From Silanimonas sp965368785 (GTDB lineage Bacteria; Pseudomonadota; Gammaproteobacteria; Xanthomonadales; Xanthomonadaceae), in contig CBDUOG010000052.1 in NCBI GenBank assembly GCA_965368785.1, forward strand, positions 1 to 13,811: DNA of 13,811 nt, written 5' to 3'. A program made the position numbers and the translations under genes. The notes under the pieces are model-generated. The model was not told the DNA's origin. It worked only from the letters and a program-made list of their open reading frames with translations, and did not search any database. Shown in pieces: positions 1 to 5,451 of this stretch. Numbering within the stretch: position 1 is the first letter of the stretch; every line of letters starts with the position of its first letter.

Positions 1-961
1 TCCCTGATGCCAGAAGACGCTTAAATACATCCTCACAACGCTCCAAACGCAGCAACAGAAAATTTGCATCGGACGCATACACTTGACGTACGAAACGAAG
101 TTGCAGCAGTTCGGCGCGCAAACGATCTCGTTCGACGACAATCTGTGCGATACGCTGCATCGCTACCTGCACCGACTCTTCAGTGAGTGCCGCGGAAGCG
201 GCGTCGGTTGCCAGACTTGAAAGTGGATACGGCGGGGCAATCGCACGTAATACTGAGATCAGCTCAGGATTGCCCATAACCATGCCAATACGCGCCGCCG
301 CCAACGCAAAGGCCTTGGAAAGGGTTCGCAGAACCAATACATTTTCGAACGAATTGAGCAACCCGATAGCCGATTGGCTTGCCATGTATTCACCGTAGGC
401 TTCATCAACGACGACCAGCGCGCGACCATCCAACAGAGTGAGAAACTCAGCTAACTCACCTGCATCGATGGCGGCACCGACCGGATTACCCGGCGAGCAG
501 AGAAAGATAATCTTGACCGGATTAGCGCGCACGGCAGATAGAATCCCCGCAAAGTCTGCGCGCCAGGTGTCACCACGTTCCAACAGCGGTACTTCAAGCA
601 CTCGCGCGGCCTGAATGCGCGCACACACCGAATACATTCCAAAGGTTGGAGGGGTGGTGATAATTGCATCCTGATAAGCACGGCATGCACTGCGAACCAA
701 CAGATCAATGGCCTCATCGCTTCCCCGGGTGAGCAGTAATTGTTCGGGTCCCAGCTGATAAAGCGCCGCGAGCCGTGCCCGCAATGGTTCCGGTTGCTGC
801 TGCGGGTAGCGATTCAAGCCCTGTGCCGGATTAAGCGCCGGCGGCCAGGGGCTTTCGTTAGCATTCAGAAAAATTTTACCGTTCAATCCGGTTCGACGCG
901 CCGAGGCATAGCCGCTAAATTCACGCAGGTCTTCGCGCACAAATTTGAGTACGTCGCTCAT
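1..961 (-). CDS. hisC: Histidinol-phosphate aminotransferase, C-terminus cut by window edge
   Basis: HisC is a PLP-dependent class I/II aminotransferase that converts imidazole acetol-phosphate and glutamate to histidinol phosphate in cytosolic histidine biosynthesis. The reading frame is open from the ATG at 961 to the window edge, giving about 320 residues of an expected 350-360. Visible motifs are NANESPW (33-39), the cofactor-site segment RGSDEAIDLL (79-88), SPGNPVG (156-162, N159), VVDEAYGEY (184-192, with D186 and Y189 for the PLP ring) and RTLSKAFALA (212-221), where K216 is the expected Schiff-base lysine. R224 in AARIG follows. The start overlaps the hisD stop as ATGA, which suggests translational coupling; only a weak Shine-Dalgarno is visible. 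This is the fourth gene of the operon, and the other his genes presumably continue to the left. The order behind hisG and hisD makes another aminotransferase unlikely. Confidence 0.95.
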   Translation of the reverse strand, partial: MSDVLKFVREDLREFSGYASARRTGLNGKIFLNANESPWPPALNPAQGLNRYPQQQPEPLRARLAALYQLGPEQLLLTRGSDEAIDLLVRSACRAYQDAIITTPPTFGMYSVCARIQAARVLEVPLLERGDTWRADFAGILSAVRANPVKIIFLCSPGNPVGAAIDAGELAEFLTLLDGRALVVVDEAYGEYMASQSAIGLLNSFENVLVLRTLSKAFALAAARIGMVMGNPELISVLRAIAPPYPLSSLATDAASAALTEESVQVAMQRIAQIVVERDRLRAELLQLRFVRQVYASDANFLLLRLERCEDVFKRLLASG

Positions 962-2253
962 ATGCTCGCCATCCGCAGCAAGACCGATTGTGCGTGCGCC
1001 TCTAAACCCTCGGCCCGCGCCAGAGTTACGGCGCAATTTCCAATACCCTGTAAGCCTGCCGCCGATAACTCCTGAATGCTGATCATTCGTTGGAAACTGG
1101 CCAGTGATACACCGCTATATGCCCGCGTCGCTCCACCGGTAGGCAATACGTGATTTGTTCCGGAGCAATAGTCGCCTACCGATTCCGGCGCGTAATTACC
1201 GAGGAAAACCGACCCGGCAGATTGCACGCGATCAAGCCAGAGACGGGGTTGCTCGACAGAAAGAATTAAGTGTTCGGGGCCGTACCCATTGCTGATCTGA
1301 ATCGCGGATTCGATATCGTCGCAACGAATGAGTCGAACGTTGTGAATCGATTCGGTAATTATGTTCGCGCGAGGCAGGCGCGCGACCTGTTCCGTCAGCG
1401 CATTCTTACAGGCCTCAAGCAATTCGTCTGAGTCAGTCAGTAGAATCGCTTGCGAATCGGGACCGTGCTCGATCTGTGACAACAGGTCCGCTGCAACAAA
1501 CTCTGCATTCGCCGAGCCGTCGGCGATAACCAACACTTCCGATGGTCCTGCCGGCATATCGATTGCCGGCCCGTTGGGCTCGGCGCTTAGCAATTGTTTC
1601 GCCGCGGTTACCCAACGATTGCCCGGCCCAAATAATTTGTCGCATATCGGCACGCTGTTGGTGCCATAGGCCATTGCCGCCATCGCCTGCGCACCGCCGA
1701 GCTTGAATACCTGACTAATTCCGCAGCGCTTTGCCACATATAAAACGGCAGGATCCGCCTGCCCTTGGGCATTCGGCGGCGTGCACAGAATAATTTGCGC
1801 ACAACCGGCCAAACCAGCGGGTACGCCCAACATCAACGCAGTCGATGGCAACGGCGCACTGCCGGCCGGCACATACAAGCCAACCGCACGAATCGGACGA
1901 ATAATCCGACCGCAGGAAACCCCGGGCGCGGTCTCTACTTCAAACTCGACGCTGGCACCGGCCGCATGCCATTTACTGATGCGCTCGAAGGCCTGTTCAA
2001 TCGCCAGTTTCAGCTCATCCGGCAAAGACTCTTCAGCACGCTCAAATTCTTCAGTACTTACCCTCAGGTCTTGTAGTTGAGCCGCATCGAAGCGCCGCGT
2101 TAGCGCGCGTAATGCGATGTCGCCATCGGCTTTAACCTGATCCAGAATCCGGCGCACCGATACATAGAGTTCATCGGCAGAATCAGCAGCCGGTCGTGCG
2201 AGCAATTGGCTTTGCTCACCGCGGCGAAGTTGTGACCATTCAACGCGCTTCAT
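958..2253 (-). CDS. hisD: Histidinol dehydrogenase
   Basis: HisD is the zinc enzyme that oxidises L-histidinol to L-histidine in two NAD-dependent steps, the last reactions of the pathway. The chosen product is 431 residues, close to the usual 430-435. The zinc ligands expected from the E. coli enzyme are all present: Q260 and H263 in LLSQIEHG, D361 in SVGDYCSG and H420 in LEAHAQS. The catalytic Glu-His pair is E327-H328 in GYGPEHL. The frame stays open to an upstream start at 2346, but that would overlap hisG by about 97 bases. I prefer the ATG at 2253, which forms an ATGA overlap with the hisG stop, has GGTGGAG about 11 nt upstream, and gives MKRVEWSQL, a normal HisD opening. Its own stop overlaps the hisC start in the same way. 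Confidence 0.97.
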   Translation of the reverse strand: MKRVEWSQLRRGEQSQLLARPAADSADELYVSVRRILDQVKADGDIALRALTRRFDAAQLQDLRVSTEEFERAEESLPDELKLAIEQAFERISKWHAAGASVEFEVETAPGVSCGRIIRPIRAVGLYVPAGSAPLPSTALMLGVPAGLAGCAQIILCTPPNAQGQADPAVLYVAKRCGISQVFKLGGAQAMAAMAYGTNSVPICDKLFGPGNRWVTAAKQLLSAEPNGPAIDMPAGPSEVLVIADGSANAEFVAADLLSQIEHGPDSQAILLTDSDELLEACKNALTEQVARLPRANIITESIHNVRLIRCDDIESAIQISNGYGPEHLILSVEQPRLWLDRVQSAGSVFLGNYAPESVGDYCSGTNHVLPTGGATRAYSGVSLASFQRMISIQELSAAGLQGIGNCAVTLARAEGLEAHAQSVLLRMASI

Positions 2254-3149
2254 ACCAACATCTGCTCCACCGGAAGCACCATCAGCCCGCGCGCGCCCGC
2301 GCGCTTCATATCCTCTAATCGCTGCCAGGTAATTGAACTGCGACACAGTGCTTGCAAGGCAACGCTGCTGGAGGAACCCTCCAGCGCCATTACGCTGGGC
2401 GCATCGGCATCGGGAATTAACTTCAGCAAGCCTTCAACCTGGCTACGCTCGGCCTGAAACATCACGAGCTTGCTGCCACGCACACTCATAACGCCATCGA
2501 GACGGCGCAACAACATCGAGGCCAGATCGGCGCGTTCGTCGGTGTACGCTTTTATCGGGCCTGCCAGTACTGCCTCACTTTCCAAAATTACCGCGACTTC
2601 TTTGAGCTGGTTTGCCTGCAACGTGGCGCCGGTCGACACCAGGTCACAAATCGACTCGGCCTTGCCCAGGCGCGGAGCAATTTCAACCGACCCGGAAAGT
2701 ACCACCGGCTCGGCATCTATTGATTCGCGTTCTAACCATTGGCTTAGCAGGTACGGATAGCTGGTGGCGATGCGCGTACCGCTTAAACGCTGCGCGCCAT
2801 TGAACTCCCAATCCGCCGGCGCAGCAATCGATAAGCGGCAACGGCCAAAGCCAAGCGCCCGCCACTCCTTGAATGCCGGTGCCAAAGCGCTCTGCTCACG
2901 CTGCGCGCCCTGTTCGGCCAACACATTGCGACCAACTACTCCCAGGTCGCAAACGCCTTCGGCGATTAAATTAGGAATGTCGTCATCACGGACCAACAGC
3001 AAATCAATAGGTAAGGATTCGCCAAAGCAGAACAATCGATCACGACTTTCGCGAAAACTCAAGCCTGCGCGCGCAAGCAAATCGCGGGCAGGTTCGGATA
3101 GTCGACCTGATTTTTGAATGGCAATACGCAGCCGATCATGAGCTCTCAC
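2250..3149 (-). CDS. hisG: ATP phosphoribosyltransferase, long form (HisG-L)
   Basis: HisG condenses ATP with PRPP, the first committed step of histidine synthesis and the usual point of feedback inhibition by histidine. The protein has 299 residues, the length of the E. coli long form, so it carries its own C-terminal regulatory domain (about 225-299) and needs no HisZ partner. Visible motifs are RLRIAIQKSGRLS (6-18), VRDDDIP (53-59) and the PRPP-binding segment DLVSTGATL (169-177). The C-terminus ends in VLPVEQM, like E. coli VLPIEKM. The start is GTG, supported by GGAG seven bases upstream and by alignment to the family N-terminus. The gene lies 22 nt after the TrpR-like regulator and shares an ATGA junction with hisD, so the three are very likely cotranscribed. 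Confidence 0.97.
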   Translation of the reverse strand: MRAHDRLRIAIQKSGRLSEPARDLLARAGLSFRESRDRLFCFGESLPIDLLLVRDDDIPNLIAEGVCDLGVVGRNVLAEQGAQREQSALAPAFKEWRALGFGRCRLSIAAPADWEFNGAQRLSGTRIATSYPYLLSQWLERESIDAEPVVLSGSVEIAPRLGKAESICDLVSTGATLQANQLKEVAVILESEAVLAGPIKAYTDERADLASMLLRRLDGVMSVRGSKLVMFQAERSQVEGLLKLIPDADAPSVMALEGSSSSVALQALCRSSITWQRLEDMKRAGARGLMVLPVEQMLV

Positions 3150-3156
3150 AAGAACA

Positions 3157-3160
3157 CTCC
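3157..3160 (-). promoter_or_regulatory. Shine-Dalgarno site deciding the hisG GTG start
   Basis: The minus strand reads GGAG here, seven bases before the GTG at 3149-3147. This supports initiation at the non-ATG codon. No in-frame ATG occurs near the conserved N-terminus. Confidence 0.7.
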
Positions 3161-3171
3161 AAAAAATGGGA

Positions 3172-3492
3172 TTAGTGGTCGGATTTCGGCTGAATGCCGA
3201 GGCGCTCGACAGCGATGCGATATCCGCCGTTACCGAAGCTCAAACAACGCGCGACTCGACCAATGGTGGTCACACTGACCCCGGTCAGATCGTGAATTTC
3301 ACGATAGGGCACCCCATCGATCAGATACGGTATGACCCGCCAACGGTCGGCCAAAGCTTCAAGCTCGGCCGGCGTGCACAAATCGAGTAGGAACAGTGCC
3401 ATTTCGTCACGCTTGCGTAAGCACAGCAAGGCATCGGATAGATTCTGCAGATCCTGACGGTCCGGCGAAGTTTTCGGTAATCGGTGTTTCAT
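3172..3492 (-). CDS. TrpR/YerC/YecD-family repressor, probable his operon regulator
   Basis: This 106-residue protein matches the Trp repressor superfamily, YerC/YecD branch. Aligned by eye to E. coli TrpR, TPAELEALADRWRV (40-53) corresponds to TPDEREALGTRVRI. The helix-turn-helix falls at about 61-84 (VPYREIHDLTGVSVTTIGRV, then ARCL). Counterparts of the three TrpR residues that contact the corepressor (T44, R54, R84) are present as T40, R50 and R79, so a small-molecule corepressor is plausible. Being first in the his operon suggests it senses histidine or a pathway intermediate; I recall such a TrpR-family regulator being proposed for xanthomonad his operons under the name HisR, not checked here. 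The start is fixed: an in-frame TAG lies at 3510-3508, with no ATG, GTG or TTG between it and the ATG at 3492. The symbol hisR is avoided because it also names a tRNA gene in E. coli. Confidence 0.85.
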   Translation of the reverse strand: MKHRLPKTSPDRQDLQNLSDALLCLRKRDEMALFLLDLCTPAELEALADRWRVIPYLIDGVPYREIHDLTGVSVTTIGRVARCLSFGNGGYRIAVERLGIQPKSDH

Positions 3493-3496
3493 TGCG

Positions 3497-3516
3497 CTAA
3501 TGTACCACTACATTAG
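3497..3516. promoter_or_regulatory. Palindromic operator candidate for the TrpR-like regulator
   Basis: CTAATGTACCACTACATTAG is an inverted repeat with perfect 8-bp arms around a 4-bp centre, starting 4 bp upstream of the regulator ATG. A second, wider symmetry encloses it: TTGCGCT (3492-3498) is repeated inverted as AGCGCAA (3522-3528), and TGTAC (3501-3505) is mirrored by GTACA (3516-3520). The TAGTAC element (3514-3519 reads TAGTAC with its neighbours) resembles the CTAGTAC half-site of E. coli TrpR operators. The repeat overlaps the only -10 candidate for the his operon, so a bound repressor would block transcription. The assignment to this regulator is inferred from position and family. 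Confidence 0.6.
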
Positions 3517-3528
3517 TACAAAGCGCAA
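3499..3528 (-). promoter_or_regulatory. Candidate promoter of the TrpR-like-hisGDC operon
   Basis: On the minus strand TTGCGC (3528-3523) and TACATT (3504-3499) are separated by 18 bp and match the sigma-70 -35 and -10 consensus at four of six positions each. The predicted transcription start falls at or next to the A of the ATG at 3492, so the mRNA might be leaderless. An alternative is the TG-containing element TGTACTAAT slightly upstream. The score is modest, and the placement rests partly on overlap with the palindrome. Confidence 0.35.
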
Positions 3529-3606
3529 CACTGAGCCCCCAATGTGTCCCAAATTGCCTACACTTAGCGTTGTACCCCCTAACCGGACGGCAACAACTAG
3601 GACCTT

Positions 3607-5451
3607 ATGGCGCTCCGCTTTATCGCTCTTTTGCTGAGCGCACTTTTGCTTTGGACCACCCCGTTGGCCGCGCAGGTCCAGCCGGCAAGCGTGCAGCTGC
3701 AAGCCGCCGATCAAGCACTTGATCTCGGCCCTTCCTTGCTTTATTCGGTCGACCAAACCGGTCGCATCGACGCACCGTCAATGTTTGAAGCCATCGGCAC
3801 CGGTCGCTTCCAGAAGCTCCCGGATGACAGTGCAACCTTCGGTTTCAGTCCGCATACCTATTGGCTGCACGCACAAATCGAAAATACCGCCGCGAGCAAC
3901 GACCGCTGGTTGCTGGTTCTGGCATACCCGCTTCTGGACTATGTCAGTGTCTATGTACGCCCCAATGGCAGTAGCAGCTATGAGAGCTATTCCAGCGGAG
4001 ATCGCGTGCCTTTCAGCTCACGAGCGATTGCATACCGCCATCCGAACTTCTGGCTTCACATTGAGCAAGGAAAAAAGATTGATGTCTTAGTCCGGGTGCA
4101 ATCGGAAAGCTCTATTCAAGTGCCGCTCAAACTCTATTCGCCATCGGCATTTGCAGAAATCGAACGCGACGCCCAATTCGGGCTCGGCATCTACTACGGC
4201 ATTTTGCTGGCATTGTTTCTGTACAACTTCGTGCTGTGGATCGCCATGCGCGACCCCAGCCATCTTTGGTACACCTTTCATGTCGGCGCGTTCGGCGCGC
4301 TTATTTTTTCGCTGAACGGGCTGGGTTTCGAGTACTTCTGGCCCAAATCGCCGGCTATCGCCAATTTCATGATTCCATTTATGGTGTGCCTGGCCCAATT
4401 GGCGATGCTGCAATTTACTCGCGAATTTTTGAATTTAAAGTTCTATTGGCTGCTGGGTGATCGCCTCGGCAAGGCGATGATCGCGTTTTTCACATTGGCC
4501 ATCGCACTCACGCCAATCCTGAGTTATCAAACCATCATTTTCTGGGCAACCCTGGCCGCCTTCCCCACTGTTATTTTGATTTTGGTGCAGGCCGCTGTAG
4601 CCAACCGACGCGGCTACGCACCAAGTAAGTTTTTCCTGGCTGCCTGGGCCGCCTTATTAATCGGCGATTCGCTCTACGCCAGCGTGTCCTTTGGACTGCT
4701 GCCTAAGACATTTTTCACCGAATACGGCGTGCAAATCGGTTCAGCCCTCGAAATGATTCTACTGTCGTTCGCGCTGGCTCATCGCTATGCCACAACGCGC
4801 AATGAAAACGAAGCGATGGTGCGCAATTCGCGTGAACGACTCGAATCGCTGATCGGAGAACGAACTTCTGAATTACGCGGTGCCTTAGAACAGCTCGCAG
4901 AAGCCAATGCCCGGCTCACGTATGCCAATCAACGCGACTCGCTCACAGGGCTGTATAATCGCCGATACTTCAGATCGACCTTTAACGAACTGGTCCTGCA
5001 GGCAAAACTGGAGCGCAAGTCGTTAGGCATCGTGATGCTCGATTTGGATCATTTCAAGCAAATCAACGATCGCTACGGGCACCTGGCCGGTGACCAATGC
5101 CTTAAGGAAATCTCTGATCGTTTACAGAACAGCGTCTCGTGGGGCACTAGCGTGATTGCCCGATTAGGTGGTGAGGAATTTGGAATTTTGTTGCCCGACA
5201 TCAGCGGCCGACAATTAGAGTCGCTGGCCAATGTGATTTGCGATTCCATCGCTGAACAGCCGGTGGTCCATGCAGGCAAACCCATCACGGTAACCACCAG
5301 CGTTGGTTATTGGCTTATTTCCAAGGACGATCCGGAGCCACCCGAAGAGGCCTTACGCCGCGCAGACTTGGCCCTATACGGCGCGAAAGCGGCCGGTCGC
5401 AATTGCGTCCGGCATTTCGAACCCTCTTTCGTGTCACAGCAAAGCGATTAA
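3607..5451 (+). CDS. 7TMR-DISM membrane diguanylate cyclase (GGDEF)
   Basis: The enzyme is predicted to make cyclic di-GMP from two GTP in response to a periplasmic or membrane signal. In order it has: a signal peptide (about 1-22, ending PLAAQ); a periplasmic 7TMR-DISMED2-like domain (about 30-180, with YWLHAQIEN and LAYPLLDYVSVYV typical of that family); a seven-helix 7TMR-DISM module (about 191-394); a short coiled coil (about 395-440); and a GGDEF domain (about 443-610). The GGDEF domain shows RDSLTGLYNRRYF (443-455), LDLDHFKQIND (478-488) and an intact GGEEF active loop (521-525), so it should be catalytic. The usual inhibitory RxxD I-site is replaced by WGTS. No EAL or HD-GYP domain follows. 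AGGA lies 4 nt before the ATG. The gene is divergent from the his operon, with 114 bp between the two starts; I find no convincing promoter of its own there. Its signal is unknown. Confidence 0.92.
   Translation: MALRFIALLLSALLLWTTPLAAQVQPASVQLQAADQALDLGPSLLYSVDQTGRIDAPSMFEAIGTGRFQKLPDDSATFGFSPHTYWLHAQIENTAASNDRWLLVLAYPLLDYVSVYVRPNGSSSYESYSSGDRVPFSSRAIAYRHPNFWLHIEQGKKIDVLVRVQSESSIQVPLKLYSPSAFAEIERDAQFGLGIYYGILLALFLYNFVLWIAMRDPSHLWYTFHVGAFGALIFSLNGLGFEYFWPKSPAIANFMIPFMVCLAQLAMLQFTREFLNLKFYWLLGDRLGKAMIAFFTLAIALTPILSYQTIIFWATLAAFPTVILILVQAAVANRRGYAPSKFFLAAWAALLIGDSLYASVSFGLLPKTFFTEYGVQIGSALEMILLSFALAHRYATTRNENEAMVRNSRERLESLIGERTSELRGALEQLAEANARLTYANQRDSLTGLYNRRYFRSTFNELVLQAKLERKSLGIVMLDLDHFKQINDRYGHLAGDQCLKEISDRLQNSVSWGTSVIARLGGEEFGILLPDISGRQLESLANVICDSIAEQPVVHAGKPITVTTSVGYWLISKDDPEPPEEALRRADLALYGAKAAGRNCVRHFEPSFVSQQSD

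Noticed and set aside
2254..2346. Longer hisD N-terminus starting at 2346
   Set aside because: It would overlap hisG by about 97 bases and adds a low-complexity opening absent from HisD; the ATG at 2253 gives the family length and an ATGA junction.
2470..3117. Several plus-strand frames over hisG
   Set aside because: They are shadows of hisG with serine- and arginine-rich composition and no independent support.
3493..3606. Possible his leader peptide and attenuator, or a histidine riboswitch-like element
   Set aside because: No run of His codons and no alternative terminator/antiterminator hairpins are visible; control seems to rest on the TrpR-like regulator.
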